Below are positions 31,832-40,182 of a DNA stretch of 41,843 nt, piece by piece. Under the pieces are notes generated by a model. That model saw nothing but the letters and a program-made list of their open reading frames with translations, was not told the origin of the DNA and made no database searches. Source of the DNA: a marine group bacterium Sva0996 bin134. Its GTDB lineage: Bacteria > Actinomycetota > Acidimicrobiia > Acidimicrobiales > Bin134. Every line of letters begins with the position of its first letter. Within the stretch, counting starts at the first letter, position 1. The stretch is from assembly GCA_002239105.1 (NCBI GenBank), contig MPNQ01000028.1, positions 1 through 41,843 of the forward strand, written 5' to 3'. The position numbers were made by a program, and so were the translations under genes.

Positions 31832-32364
31832 CGCAGTCCCTCGTCTTTGACAATTCCCCACTCAGCCACTTCACCCGCGCCGGAAGGCTGAACACGCTGG
31901 AGGAATTGGTTAGTGGCCATCGGTGCTTCGTTCCTGTAGAAGTTCGCAAGGAGATCGTCGCAGGAATGGCGAAGTTCCCAGATCTAGCCGAAGTACTGGG
32001 GGTGTCATGGCTTGAACCAGTGGAGATCGACGAAGTACGAGAACTGACAGCGTTTGCTCGCTACAAGACAGAACTTGGCGGAGGGACGCATGAGAATACT
32101 GGCGAGGCTGCTGTGTTGGCATGGACAAGCGTTCATGGCGGCGTGGCGGTTATCGACGAACGCGCTGGCAGCCGTTTGGCCCAACGCGACGGGATATTGG
32201 TTCAAGATTCGATGTGGTTGGTCGCCCAGGGAGTCCAATCAGGAGTTCTTGATCGTTCCGAGGCAGAGAAATTGGTTGATGACTTGAGGGCAACCGACAT
32301 GCGGCTGCCTGTGAGCGGAAAGGAGTTTTTTGCCTGGGCATACCAGGAGGGGCTGATGCCCTGA
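31828..32364 (+). CDS. PIN-like (DUF3368-type) nuclease, partner of Xre-ImmA
   Basis: A 178-residue protein with the acidic pattern of PIN-fold RNases: Asp8 in 'LVFDNSPLSHF', Glu93 in 'NTGEAAVLAW', and Asp110 in 'VAVIDERAGSRLA', as in the DUF3368 group of predicted nucleic-acid-binding proteins. It begins at GTG 31828, overlapping the Xre-ImmA stop as GTGA. The pair resembles a toxin-antitoxin or regulated-nuclease module in which the upstream protein controls the PIN protein; which one is the antitoxin cannot be told from sequence. It ends 3 bases before the convergent lipid-kinase gene. Confidence 0.8.
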   Translation: MTQSLVFDNSPLSHFTRAGRLNTLEELVSGHRCFVPVEVRKEIVAGMAKFPDLAEVLGVSWLEPVEIDEVRELTAFARYKTELGGGTHENTGEAAVLAWTSVHGGVAVIDERAGSRLAQRDGILVQDSMWLVAQGVQSGVLDRSEAEKLVDDLRATDMRLPVSGKEFFAWAYQEGLMP

Positions 32365-32367
32365 TGG

Positions 32368-33294
32368 TCAATCAACCGGCAGGGCCAGAGCGAGGGCGTC
32401 GGGGGCGTGGTGGAACTCGAGGCGGGTGGTTTCGCCGAGGTAGTCGCCGTCGAGCTGGTAGGGGAAGGGGGTATCGCTGGCCACAACGGCAGTTAGCACG
32501 TCAGTGCGGGAGTGGACATGGCGATGGGCTATTACCGGGGGCCCGTAGCCCAAGGCGCTGGCCGCAACCCGGAGGAGGCGGCTGGCCCGCAGTGATCGCA
32601 GGGTCACCATCGAAAGGGGTGCATCAAGGGTGGTGTCAGGCATCACGTTGAAGGGGCGGGTGCCCAGATAGGTGTAGGGGTTGGTGTTGAGGCAGATGGC
32701 GAACTGGCCGGTCACGGCCTCGCCGTCGGCGTGGTAGACGGTGAACCGGGGCCGCGACCGGTCGTAGTGGCGCAGCCAGGTGTCGACTGCCGCGAAGGCG
32801 AACAGAGCATGGTTGGCGTACCGCTTCAGCCCCGCCCTCCGTTCCACTTGCTGTACCACGGCCGCGTCGTAGCCCACTCCGGCGTGAAACAGGAAGTACC
32901 TCCCGTTCACCTGCCCCAGCCCCACCCGCTTTATGTGGCGGGCGGCCAGCGTCTCCAGCAACATTGCGGCCGCCTCCACGGGATCGTCGGGCAGTCCTAT
33001 CGTCCGGGCGAACACGTTGGTCGATCCTCCCGGCAGGGGGGCCAGCGCCACATCAGAGCCGGCCAACCCGTTGATGGCCTCATTCAGGGTTCCGTCGCCA
33101 CCCAGCACCGCCACTGCGTCGCAGCCGTCGGCCACTGCCCCGTGGGCCAGGCGCGAGGCGTGGCCCCGACGATGCGTGGCGGCCAGGGTTACTTCGTGGT
33201 CGGCGGCCAGGGCCTTTTGGATGACAACCTGAGTCCGGGCGGTGACCGATGAGGCGTGGGGGTTGACGAGGAGGAGGACTTTCAGGCTTTCCAC
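32368..33294 (-). CDS. Diacylglycerol-kinase-family lipid kinase
   Basis: A cytoplasmic lipid kinase of 308 residues with the DAGK catalytic signature: 'LLVNPHASSVTAR' at the start, the nucleotide-binding 'VLGGDGTLNEAINGL' (GGDGT at 65-69), 'LPGGSTNVFARTIGLP', and 'GVGYDAAVV', followed by the YegS/DgkB-like C-terminal beta domain ending 'YQLDGDYLGETTRLEF'. The exact lipid (diacylglycerol, sphingoid base or another) cannot be assigned. The start is GTG 33294 without a clear Shine-Dalgarno sequence. As I recall, a DAGK-type gene lies close to whiB1 in mycobacteria, so the accessory island may have split an ancestral neighbourhood. Confidence 0.92.
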   Translation of the reverse strand: MESLKVLLLVNPHASSVTARTQVVIQKALAADHEVTLAATHRRGHASRLAHGAVADGCDAVAVLGGDGTLNEAINGLAGSDVALAPLPGGSTNVFARTIGLPDDPVEAAAMLLETLAARHIKRVGLGQVNGRYFLFHAGVGYDAAVVQQVERRAGLKRYANHALFAFAAVDTWLRHYDRSRPRFTVYHADGEAVTGQFAICLNTNPYTYLGTRPFNVMPDTTLDAPLSMVTLRSLRASRLLRVAASALGYGPPVIAHRHVHSRTDVLTAVVASDTPFPYQLDGDYLGETTRLEFHHAPDALALALPVD

Positions 33295-33389
33295 GCTACT
33301 TGTTGCCCATTGGGACCAGAAAACGCGGCTGTTGCGGTTCCCCTCGTTTGGTTTTGCGCGCCAGAAGTGTGGTGGGAGACTTGCACGCT

Positions 33390-34169
33390 ATGGACATAGT
33401 CGTCTGTGTGAAACAAATCCCCGATCCGGCCGATCCAGGGGAGCTCGACCCGGAGACCAACACCCTCAAGCGGGACATGAAGCTCATCATGGACGAGTCG
33501 GACTCCTACGGCGTGGAGATGGCCCTCCAGCTGCGTGATGCAGCCGGCGAGGGCGAGGTGACGTTGGTATCGATGGCGCCCAATGAAGAGGTGAACGGCC
33601 TTCGGTCGGCGCTGGCCATGGGGGCGGACAAGGCCATCCTGGTGAGTGACGAGGCATTGGCCGGAACCGATGCGTTGGGTACGGCCCGAGTCTTGGCCGC
33701 AGCCATCGGCCGGGCCCAGGCAGATCTCATTCTGGCCGCCACCGAGTCGTCTGACGGCTACACCGGCACGGTTCCCGAGCAGGTGGCTGAGCTGCTGGGC
33801 CTGCCCTCGGTCACCTTTGCCAAGGAGATCCAGGCCGAAAGCGGCGAAGTGGTGGTGAAGCGCCAGACCGAGGCCGGCTACGACGAGGTGCGGTGCCCCC
33901 TGCCCGCGGTGGTCTCGGTGACCGCAGGGGTGGTCGAGCCCCGCTACCCATCGTTCAAGGGAATCATGGCAGCCAAGTCCAAGCCGATGGACCAGGTGGG
34001 TATCGGCGACCTGGGCATCAGCCCCGACCAGGTGGGTTGGGCCGGAGGCGGCCAGGAGATCACCGATGTCAGCGCCGCTCCAGAGCGGGAGGCGGGAGAG
34101 ATCATCACCGACGAGGGCGACGCCCACGAGCGCATCATCGCCCTGCTCGAAGAGCTTCGGATCGTTTAG
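33390..34169 (+). CDS. etfB: Electron transfer flavoprotein, beta subunit
   Basis: With EtfA, accepts electrons from acyl-CoA dehydrogenases and passes them to the quinone pool. The 259-residue product has the usual start 'MDIVVCVKQIPDPADPGELDPETNTLKRD', AMP-binding-region 'MGADKAILVSDEALAGTDALGTARVLAAAI', and 'FKGIMAAKSKPM'. ATG 33390 gives the family N-terminus; an upstream in-frame start adds only unrelated sequence. There is no strong Shine-Dalgarno sequence. It lies 23 bases before etfA. Confidence 0.96.
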   Translation: MDIVVCVKQIPDPADPGELDPETNTLKRDMKLIMDESDSYGVEMALQLRDAAGEGEVTLVSMAPNEEVNGLRSALAMGADKAILVSDEALAGTDALGTARVLAAAIGRAQADLILAATESSDGYTGTVPEQVAELLGLPSVTFAKEIQAESGEVVVKRQTEAGYDEVRCPLPAVVSVTAGVVEPRYPSFKGIMAAKSKPMDQVGIGDLGISPDQVGWAGGGQEITDVSAAPEREAGEIITDEGDAHERIIALLEELRIV

Positions 34170-34192
34170 GAGCCAGGACACTAGGAGACAGT

Positions 34193-35155
34193 ATGGGAAC
34201 CATCTGGGTTTATGCCGAGGAATCGGGCGGCAAGGTCGCCTCGATCAGCCTGGAGCTGTTGACCAGGGCCCGCGAGCTTGCCGACACCGTGGAAGCGGTG
34301 GTGGGCGGCGATGGCGAGCCGGTGGCTGCCGAGCTAGGCGCTCATGGGGCTACCACGATTCATGCAACGGGCGACCTGGACGGCGGCTTGGCCGGGCCGG
34401 CGGTGGCTTCGGCTGTGGCCGCGGCCATCGAGGGAGGCGCCGCTCCCGACGCGATCTTGTTCGGCACCACCTACGACGGCCGAGACGTGGCCGGGCGGCT
34501 CTCGGTCAAACTCGGTGCGCCGGTCATCACCAATGTCGTGGAGCTTGAGCAAGCCGACGGATCGCTGGTCGGAATCGAGCCGGTATTCGGCGGCACGGTC
34601 AACGTCAGCACGAGGTTCAACGGGGCGGGCGTCGGCCTGTTCCTCGTTCGTCCCAAGTCATTTGCCGCCGAGGAGTCCGGCGGAGGCCCGGCTGCGGTGT
34701 CGGCTTTGCCGGTGCCCGATCTGGGCGCTACCGGGGCGGCCCGGGTGGTCGACCGCTTTGCCGAGGAGTCCACAGGCCCCAAGCTGGACGAGGCCGGCGT
34801 GGTGGTCTCGGGAGGGCGGGGCCTGGGCGAAGCCGAGAAGTACTCCCTGATCGAGGACTTGGCCAAGCTCCTGGGCGGCGCCGCTGGCGCATCGCGGGCC
34901 ATTGTGGACGCCGGCTGGGTGCCCTACTCGCATCAGGTGGGCCAGACCGGCAAGGTGGTCAAGCCCGACGTCTATGTGGCGTGCGGCATCTCCGGGGCCA
35001 CCCAGCACATGGTGGGCATGAAGGGCTCCAAGAACATCATCGCTATCAACAAAGACGCCGAGGCCCCCATCTTCGGCATCGCCGACCTAGGCGTAGTAGG
35101 AGACGTGCACAAAGTGATCCCCAAGCTGATCGAGGCGCTCCAAGCCCGGAGCTGA
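34193..35155 (+). CDS. etfA: Electron transfer flavoprotein, alpha subunit
   Basis: A 320-residue FAD-binding partner of EtfB. Signatures: '[23 protein letters not shown]' at the start, '[20 protein letters not shown]', and the FAD-binding C-terminal stretch '[51 protein letters not shown]' followed by '[30 protein letters not shown]'. AGGAGA lies 5 bases before ATG 34193. It ends facing the SCO1664-family gene, with a small GC stem-loop between them. Confidence 0.97.
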   Translation: MGTIWVYAEESGGKVASISLELLTRARELADTVEAVVGGDGEPVAAELGAHGATTIHATGDLDGGLAGPAVASAVAAAIEGGAAPDAILFGTTYDGRDVAGRLSVKLGAPVITNVVELEQADGSLVGIEPVFGGTVNVSTRFNGAGVGLFLVRPKSFAAEESGGGPAAVSALPVPDLGATGAARVVDRFAEESTGPKLDEAGVVVSGGRGLGEAEKYSLIEDLAKLLGGAAGASRAIVDAGWVPYSHQVGQTGKVVKPDVYVACGISGATQHMVGMKGSKNIIAINKDAEAPIFGIADLGVVGDVHKVIPKLIEALQARS

Positions 35156-35169
35156 ACCGCCGGGGCGGT
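35156..35169. terminator. Short GC stem-loop between convergent genes
   Basis: ACCGC-CGGG-GCGGT directly follows the etfA stop and lies just before the end of the convergent gene. It has no T tract on either side; a weak two-way terminator at best. Confidence 0.3.
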
Positions 35170-35171
35170 CG

Positions 35172-35927
35172 CTACACCAGAGGCCAGGGGTGACGGCGGC
35201 CGCTGGGGTCGGTGGGGAAGTGGTTTTCGCTGATCAGAGCATTCGCTCGGGTTAGCAGGGCGTCTCGCTCTAGCAGGGTGAGCAGGTCGGCTACTTCGGG
35301 TGGGATGCCCTTGTCCAGCAGGCGGGCCACGTCGCTGGCCAAATCGGTGGGCAGGGGGTCGCCGGCCCATTCCCAGATAACGGTGCGCAGCTTGAATTCG
35401 CAGTGGAACGAAAGGCCGTTGTCAATGGCATAGAGGCGACCGTCGTCGCCGAGCAGGATGTGGCCGCCCTTGCGGTCGGTGCTGTTGATGATGAAGTCGA
35501 ACGCGCAAAGCCGCTGGAACCAGCGATGGTGGACGGGCTCTTCTCTCAGGGTGAAGTAGTGCTCGTCGTAGTCGGTGGGCACATAGAGCTGGACCGACCC
35601 CTCGCCCAGCGGTCCGTCCCGCAGGACGGTGGGCGGAATCAGGTCCCACCCCAACGCTCGGGCCAACTCGAAGGCGGCAATCTCCCGCTTGTGCAGTCCA
35701 GCGGGGAAGTCCCACAGGGGCCGCTCGCCCTTCACCGGCTTGTACACCCCCTGCACGATGGGGGCGCCGGGGGAGTGAACGTCGACCAGAAAAGTCATGT
35801 TCGAGCTCCACGGCATCCGCCCCAGCACCTCCAGTTCGCCGATTGTCAGCAGATCCACGGCCGCGTCATCGCTGAGCGGGGGCCGTTCTCGGAATGGGGA
35901 CTCGGTGCTGGGCTTGGAAGTGCTCAC
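35172..35927 (-). CDS. SCO1664-family protein (PI3/PI4-kinase-like fold)
   Basis: A 251-residue member of the actinobacterial SCO1664 family. Kinase-like features: '[47 protein letters not shown]', then '[36 protein letters not shown]', resembling the catalytic 'D..xxN' and 'IDNG' loops of phosphatidylinositol-kinase-like enzymes. The substrate is unknown. The start is GTG 35927, 4 bases after the DUF3090 gene. It is the last gene of a three-gene operon with DUF3090 and a histidine phosphatase; in other actinobacteria this trio is often near mshC of mycothiol synthesis, which is not in this window. Confidence 0.88.
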   Translation of the reverse strand: MSTSKPSTESPFRERPPLSDDAAVDLLTIGELEVLGRMPWSSNMTFLVDVHSPGAPIVQGVYKPVKGERPLWDFPAGLHKREIAAFELARALGWDLIPPTVLRDGPLGEGSVQLYVPTDYDEHYFTLREEPVHHRWFQRLCAFDFIINSTDRKGGHILLGDDGRLYAIDNGLSFHCEFKLRTVIWEWAGDPLPTDLASDVARLLDKGIPPEVADLLTLLERDALLTRANALISENHFPTDPSGRRHPWPLV

Positions 35928-35931
35928 GCGG

Positions 35932-36423
35932 CTAGTTGGAGCAGGGGCACCATGTGCCGTCGTCGTTGAGGGGGCTTCCGCAGTAGCGGCATGGGGGCCG
36001 ACCGGCGGCTACCACCTCTCGGGCGCGGGCCACGAAGCCAGCGACCTGGCCCCGGGTGATGTGGAATCGGGCGGTGGCCGGATCGTCGGGGTCGTCCTCG
36101 GACGGCACCTCGGTGGCCATGATCAGCATGCGGTCGGCGTTCTCGTCGTAGCCGATGCCGATGTCGCCCACCGACCATTCGGCCTCCACCGGATCGATCA
36201 GCCCGATGTCGGCTTCGGGGATGATGGCATCGGGATCGTCGCTGATCTCTCGCAGCGCTCCGGCCAGATACTCGGCCAAAGCGGCCACTTGCTGTTTCTC
36301 CAGCTTCAGTGACACCAGTGTGCCCGTGACTCCCGCCTGGAGGTAGAAAACCCGCTGGCCGGGAGGGCCGACGGTGCCCACTGTGAAGTGCTCTAGATCG
36401 TTGAGTTCGTAGGAGGCGCTCAT
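35932..36423 (-). CDS. DUF3090 family protein with a zinc-ribbon-like tail
   Basis: A 163-residue actinobacterial protein matching DUF3090: 'YELNDLEHFTVGTVGPPGQRVFYLQAG', 'LKLEKQQVAALAEYLAGAL', 'WSVGDIGIGYDENADRMLIMATE', and a C-terminal Cys pattern 'CRYCGSP' then 'CPC' that should bind a metal. The function is unknown to me. ATG 36423 overlaps the stop of the upstream phosphatase gene (ATGA). A longer open frame upstream is antisense or frame noise. Confidence 0.9.
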   Translation of the reverse strand: MSASYELNDLEHFTVGTVGPPGQRVFYLQAGVTGTLVSLKLEKQQVAALAEYLAGALREISDDPDAIIPEADIGLIDPVEAEWSVGDIGIGYDENADRMLIMATEVPSEDDPDDPATARFHITRGQVAGFVARAREVVAAGRPPCRYCGSPLNDDGTWCPCSN

Positions 36424-37064
36424 GATGGGACCAGCGAATTCAACTCGGCAGTGCTGTTCACGGCCAATACCAGCGGACCGTCGGCGCTGTAGAGGATGGC
36501 GGTGATCGAGCAGGGCGACACCACGATCCGCTGGAACATGTCCAGATGGGCCCCCGAGGCGTGCGACACCGCGGCCTTGATGGTGTCGGCGTGCGACACC
36601 GCCACCACGGTGGAGCCGGGGTGGCGGGCGGTCAGCGACTGCACTGCGCCGGTAATCCTGGTCTGCATCTCGGCGAACGACTCTCCGCCAGGGAAGCGGA
36701 AGCTGCTGGGGCTGCGCTGCACCTGGCGCCAGTCGCGGCGGCGGCGCAGGTCGCTGAGGCGGCGGCCGGTCCACTTTCCGAAGTCGCACTCGTTGAGGCT
36801 GTCCAGCACCCGCACCCGCCGTCCCACCGCCCGGGCGATGGGGGCAGCGGTCTCTCGGGCCCGCTCCATGGGGGAGGCGTACACCGCCCCGATGCGCTCG
36901 GCGCCCAAAGCGGCAATGCGGGCCGCAGCCTGCTCGGCCTGCTCCCGGCCCCGGTCGCTGAGGTGAAGGCCCGGCGCCCGTCCGGGCAGCACTGCTCCGG
37001 TGGTGGGGGTCTGGCCGTGGCGCACGAACAACACCAAGGTGGGTTTGCGGGGTTTTCCAGCCAT
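36420..37064 (-). CDS. Histidine phosphatase (MSMEG_4193 family)
   Basis: A phosphoglycerate-mutase-like phosphatase of 214 residues. The catalytic 'LFVRHGQTP' is at residues ~13-21, 'LSDRGREQAEQAA' and 'YASPMERARETAAPIA' follow, and the second catalytic His is in 'VAVSHADTIKAAV'. ATG 37064 places the RHG motif close to the N-terminus as usual; the longer frame upstream is ignored. It is first in the operon with DUF3090 and the SCO1664 protein. The substrate is unknown. It is divergent from the uracil-DNA glycosylase gene, 55 bases away. Confidence 0.92.
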   Translation of the reverse strand: MAGKPRKPTLVLFVRHGQTPTTGAVLPGRAPGLHLSDRGREQAEQAAARIAALGAERIGAVYASPMERARETAAPIARAVGRRVRVLDSLNECDFGKWTGRRLSDLRRRRDWRQVQRSPSSFRFPGGESFAEMQTRITGAVQSLTARHPGSTVVAVSHADTIKAAVSHASGAHLDMFQRIVVSPCSITAILYSADGPLVLAVNSTAELNSLVPS

Positions 37065-37119
37065 CGCTCTCTTACTAACTTGCCGGTACCGGGTTCGCTC
37101 GTCCTCTAGCTTGCCCGTA

Positions 37120-37788
37120 ATGGATTCATTTGACGAGTTGGCCGCTGATGTAATCGGCTGCCGGGCCTGTCCTCGGCTGGTGGACTGGCGAGAGGAGGTG
37201 GCCGAGGTCAAAAGAGCCGCCTACCGGGATTGGACGTACTGGGGCCGGCCGGTTCCGGGATTCGGCGACCCTGAGGCTCGCATCGTGGTGGTGGGCCTGG
37301 CCCCGGCGGCCCATGGCGCCAACCGCACCGGGCGCATGTTCACCGGCGACCGATCGGGCGACTTCCTGTATGCCTCGCTGCACCGGATGGGGCTGGCCAA
37401 CCAGCCCAACTCCACCGACACCGACGACGGCTTGGTGCTGAGCGACACCTACATAACCGCCCCGGTGCGGTGCGCGCCGCCCCAGAACAAGCCCACTCCG
37501 GCCGAGCGGGACGCCTGTCGCCCGTTCTTGATGCGGGAACTGGCCCTGTTGAGCCGAGCTCGGGTGTTTGTGGCCCTCGGGGCGATCGGCTATGGGGCGG
37601 TGGCCGCCGAGTTGGGAATGCGACCCCGGCCCAATTTCGCCCATGGCCTGGAGGCGCCCGCCCCCGGCGACCTCACCGTGTTGTGCTCATACCACGTGAG
37701 CCAGCAAAACACCTTCACCGGTCGGCTCACCGAAGACATGCTCGACGAGGTGTTTGCTCGAGCATTGGCGCTGGCCGACTCGGCGTAG
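37120..37788 (+). CDS. Family-5 uracil-DNA glycosylase (UdgB type)
   Basis: Removes uracil and other deaminated bases from DNA. The 222-residue product has the Fe-S cysteines Cys14 and Cys17 ('GCRACPRL') and Cys118 and Cys133 ('CAPPQNKPTPAERDAC'). The motif 'VGLAPAAHGANRTGRMFTGDRSGDFLY' lacks the Asn/Asp of family 4 in the first catalytic motif and is characteristic of family 5. The second motif is 'CSYHVSQQNTFTGRLT'. TAGCTT ends 7 bases before the ATG, so the mRNA is probably leaderless. Family 5 suits high-GC genomes with frequent cytosine deamination. Confidence 0.92.
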   Translation: MDSFDELAADVIGCRACPRLVDWREEVAEVKRAAYRDWTYWGRPVPGFGDPEARIVVVGLAPAAHGANRTGRMFTGDRSGDFLYASLHRMGLANQPNSTDTDDGLVLSDTYITAPVRCAPPQNKPTPAERDACRPFLMRELALLSRARVFVALGAIGYGAVAAELGMRPRPNFAHGLEAPAPGDLTVLCSYHVSQQNTFTGRLTEDMLDEVFARALALADSA

Positions 37789-37838
37789 GGACGGGGATGG
37801 TTCGCGACCGCACGGAATAGGGCGATACCGTTGGGGCC

Positions 37839-38210
37839 GTGACAAAAGCCCGTTTGCTAGCAGTGGTGGCCGCCCTGTTTCTGGTGGCAGCCGCCTGCGG
37901 CAATTCCGGCGCGCCCACCTCCTATACCGACAACCCCGCCGACTACAGAGGCGAGCCCAACGTCGGCCAGGCCGAGCGGAACTTCCGCGATGGCTGCGAG
38001 GAAGCGGGCTTGGACGACCTCGACCAGCAGGTGCAGCAGAACCTGGCCGATGTCTGCGAGTGCGGTTTCGACAGCATCAGGGCGACGCTGAACTTCGAGG
38101 AGTTCAAACAGCTCGACGACGACCTGCGCAGCAACATCAACGCCGACCTGACCGAAGAGGTGAACGCGATTATGCGCCGGTGCATCTTGGAGGAATCCGA
38201 GTTCGGCTAG
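37839..38210 (+). CDS. Small putative lipoprotein
   Basis: A 123-residue protein with a lipoprotein signal: basic start, hydrophobic core and 'LVAAAC', with the lipid Cys near residue 20. The mature part is short, acidic and helical, with Cys residues in 'DGCEEAGL', 'DVCECGFDSI' and 'RRCILEE' that could form disulfides. I do not recognise the family. The start is GTG 37839. It lies between the glycosylase gene and the convergent FrhB-family gene, 56 bases from the latter. Confidence 0.75.
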   Translation: MTKARLLAVVAALFLVAAACGNSGAPTSYTDNPADYRGEPNVGQAERNFRDGCEEAGLDDLDQQVQQNLADVCECGFDSIRATLNFEEFKQLDDDLRSNINADLTEEVNAIMRRCILEESEFG

Positions 38211-38266
38211 ACGCCGGGCAACTGGGCGTGGCGGCAGTCAGCCCAGCATCTGAACGGAAAATCCCC

Positions 38267-39397
38267 TCAGACCCCCACCCGAACGGCGCTTTCGGCCCAG
38301 TCGGGCCAGCGTTGGCGGCTCTTGGCGGCGAGCTTGTGCATGAGGGCCACCGCGCCGGGGTCGTCGTCGCCGGGGCGGGCCTCGATCACCCCGTCTTCGA
38401 GCATGGCGTTGACCACAGCCCGGCCTAGTTCGGTGCGGACCACGGTGAGGGTCCAGTCGGTGGCGTCGCCGATGCCCCCGGTGGAGATGTCGGCGTGCTC
38501 GGCGGCGAAGTCGGGGCAGAGGTTGCAGCCCTCCCGGGTCCAGGCGTGGCACTCCTTGAGGTTGATCTCGTGGTAGTCGCCGTTCTTCATCCACACTTGG
38601 AACACGCCCTTGATGTTCATCTTGGCGATCTGGTCGGTGGGCAGGCCGTACTTCACCCAGAACAGCTCCTCGAACATGGAGTCGTCGAAGCTCTTGGAGC
38701 ACAAAAGGCCGATGTTCAGCTTGATGGGGCGGCCCACCTTGCCCACCTTGCGGTTCCACATCACCGGCCCGATGGAGGTCTGGCAGCTCATGCCCACTAG
38801 GGCCAGCCGTTCGAGCCCCTTCTCCTTGGCCTCCCGGTAGGCCAGCGGGTTGGCCGAGTAGGTGTAGCGGCTGCCCGCGCCCCGCAACACCTCCTCCCGG
38901 TTGGCGGCCAGGCCGGGCACTGCCTTCCATCCGTCGGCGTCGCCTCCCTCCAGAAATGAGGTGAGGGCACCGTCGATCACATCGTTTTCCAGGCACCAGA
39001 TCAAGATGGCCGACACCAGCCCGCCGTCTTGGCCAACTTCGTACACGTAGTCGTCGGAGGCCCGCACCAACAGGATGTCGCTGTAGATGCCCGAAACCTC
39101 GTCCTCGTTGCGGATGCGGCCGAACAGATGCTCATCGGCCTCGGCCTCCCAGGTGCGGAACCGGGGACAGGCCCGAGTACAGGAGGTACACCCCTTCTGC
39201 CCGTGGATGCAGTCGGTCAGGCCCAGCTCTTCTTCGAGGTGGAAGGGCTTGTACTGGCCGGGCTCGTGCTTGTAGCCGATCACATCGTGGGGACAGGCAA
39301 TCACGCAGCCCGCGCAGCCGGTGCACAGCCCCGAGTCGATGACCTCCTCGTAGAGTTCCTTCCACTGGTGCGTCCAGCGAACCTTGGCCTCAGCCAT
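38267..39397 (-). CDS. FrhB-family F420/ferredoxin oxidoreductase subunit
   Basis: A 376-residue protein of the coenzyme F420 hydrogenase/dehydrogenase beta family. Two 4Fe-4S motifs sit at the N-terminus: Cys25, 28, 31, 35 ('CTGCAGCVIACP') and Cys63, 70, 73, 77 (ending 'CTSCTRACPRF'). Then come the FrhB N-domain ('VYEVGQDGGLVSAILIWCLENDVIDGA') and C-domain ('CHAWTREGCNLCPDFAAEHADISTGGIG'). Members bind FAD and move electrons between F420 and Fe-S partners. No alpha or gamma hydrogenase subunit is nearby, so it probably works alone or with ferredoxin. ATG 39397 is chosen; ten more codons are open upstream. Confidence 0.9.
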   Translation of the reverse strand: MAEAKVRWTHQWKELYEEVIDSGLCTGCAGCVIACPHDVIGYKHEPGQYKPFHLEEELGLTDCIHGQKGCTSCTRACPRFRTWEAEADEHLFGRIRNEDEVSGIYSDILLVRASDDYVYEVGQDGGLVSAILIWCLENDVIDGALTSFLEGGDADGWKAVPGLAANREEVLRGAGSRYTYSANPLAYREAKEKGLERLALVGMSCQTSIGPVMWNRKVGKVGRPIKLNIGLLCSKSFDDSMFEELFWVKYGLPTDQIAKMNIKGVFQVWMKNGDYHEINLKECHAWTREGCNLCPDFAAEHADISTGGIGDATDWTLTVVRTELGRAVVNAMLEDGVIEARPGDDDPGAVALMHKLAAKSRQRWPDWAESAVRVGV

Positions 39398-39526
39398 CCT
39401 GAGACTTTGCCACGCGCAGTGCGGCACTTAGCCATTCACAAGCCATTTGCCCAGGATGGAGGGGCCGGGAGGAAATAGGTCGAAAAGCCGGTAGGGTGGG
39501 CATTGTTGAGGCCCAAGCCGCAGGCC

Positions 39527-39562
39527 AGCGCCAGACTGAGCGCCAGACTGCGTGCCGGACTG
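39527..39562 (+). repeat. Three 12-bp tandem units upstream of the nfeD-like gene
   Basis: AGCGCCAGACTG occurs twice in a row (39527-39550), followed by a diverged unit CGTGCCGGACTG (39551-39562). They lie 33-68 bases before the ATG of the NfeD-like gene, likely in its leader or promoter. Confidence 0.7.
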
Positions 39563-39594
39563 CGAGATAACGAGATTTACGGGAGGACAATCAG

Positions 39595-40149
39595 ATGGGG
39601 GACTGGTGGGATGGCCTGACCGGCGACCTCCAGGTCTTCTATCTGATCGGCGTCATCGCCGGCGTCTTCCTCATACTTCAGCTTCTCCTATTGGCCTTCG
39701 GCGTCGGTTCCGACCTTGATATCGACCTCGACGACGAGGGGGCGGGAACGGGGTTCTTGTCCCTGCGAAGCCTGACGGCGTTCTTCTTCGCCTTTGGTTG
39801 GACTGGCGTATTGATGAAGGAGGCGGACAGCTCTACCCCGGTCTCGGTGATCGTGGCCATTGCAGTGGGGCTAGCGGTGTTCTTTGCCGTGGCCTACATG
39901 TGGCGCAAGTTCGCCCAGATGGAGGAGAGCGGCTCGGTCGACTACCAGAGCGCGGTGGGCATCATCGGAACGGTGTATCTGCCGATCCCGGCCAACCGGT
40001 CCATGCCCGGCAAAGTGGAAATCCTCATCCAGGGACGGCTTCGAGTGATCGACGCTTACACGAACTCGGACAACGATCTCCCGGCTCAGACCCGCGTCAC
40101 CGTGGTTTCTGTGGTGGATCAGTCCACCGTCCTCGTCAAACCCCTGTAA
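39595..40149 (+). CDS. NfeD-like membrane protein, flotillin partner
   Basis: A 184-residue protein with two hydrophobic segments (residues ~15-37 and ~80-102, with a further hydrophobic stretch near 55-70) and a C-terminal OB-fold-like part ('AVGIIGTVYLPIPANRSMPGKVEILIQGRLRVIDAYT', then 'LPAQTRVTVVSVVDQSTVLVKPL'). This matches NfeD/YuaF proteins, which are paired with flotillins in many bacteria. GGGAGGA lies 9 bases before the ATG. The flotillin gene follows after 33 bases, so the two form an operon acting in membrane microdomains or stress tolerance of the envelope. Confidence 0.85.
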   Translation: MGDWWDGLTGDLQVFYLIGVIAGVFLILQLLLLAFGVGSDLDIDLDDEGAGTGFLSLRSLTAFFFAFGWTGVLMKEADSSTPVSVIVAIAVGLAVFFAVAYMWRKFAQMEESGSVDYQSAVGIIGTVYLPIPANRSMPGKVEILIQGRLRVIDAYTNSDNDLPAQTRVTVVSVVDQSTVLVKPL

Positions 40150-40182
40150 CTCATACCTAGATAGACCCGAAAGGACTCGTTG

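Larger units (their letters stand above)
22853..32364. other. Accessory, defence-like island
   Basis: Between the GDPD gene and the lipid-kinase gene lie only accessory genes: a DUF222 remnant, a TIR protein, an IS element, a truncated nuclease-like gene, a large Xre/endonuclease-like protein and an ImmA-PIN pair. Several look less GC-rich than the flanking core genes. No integrase, tRNA boundary or flanking direct repeat was found. Confidence 0.5.
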
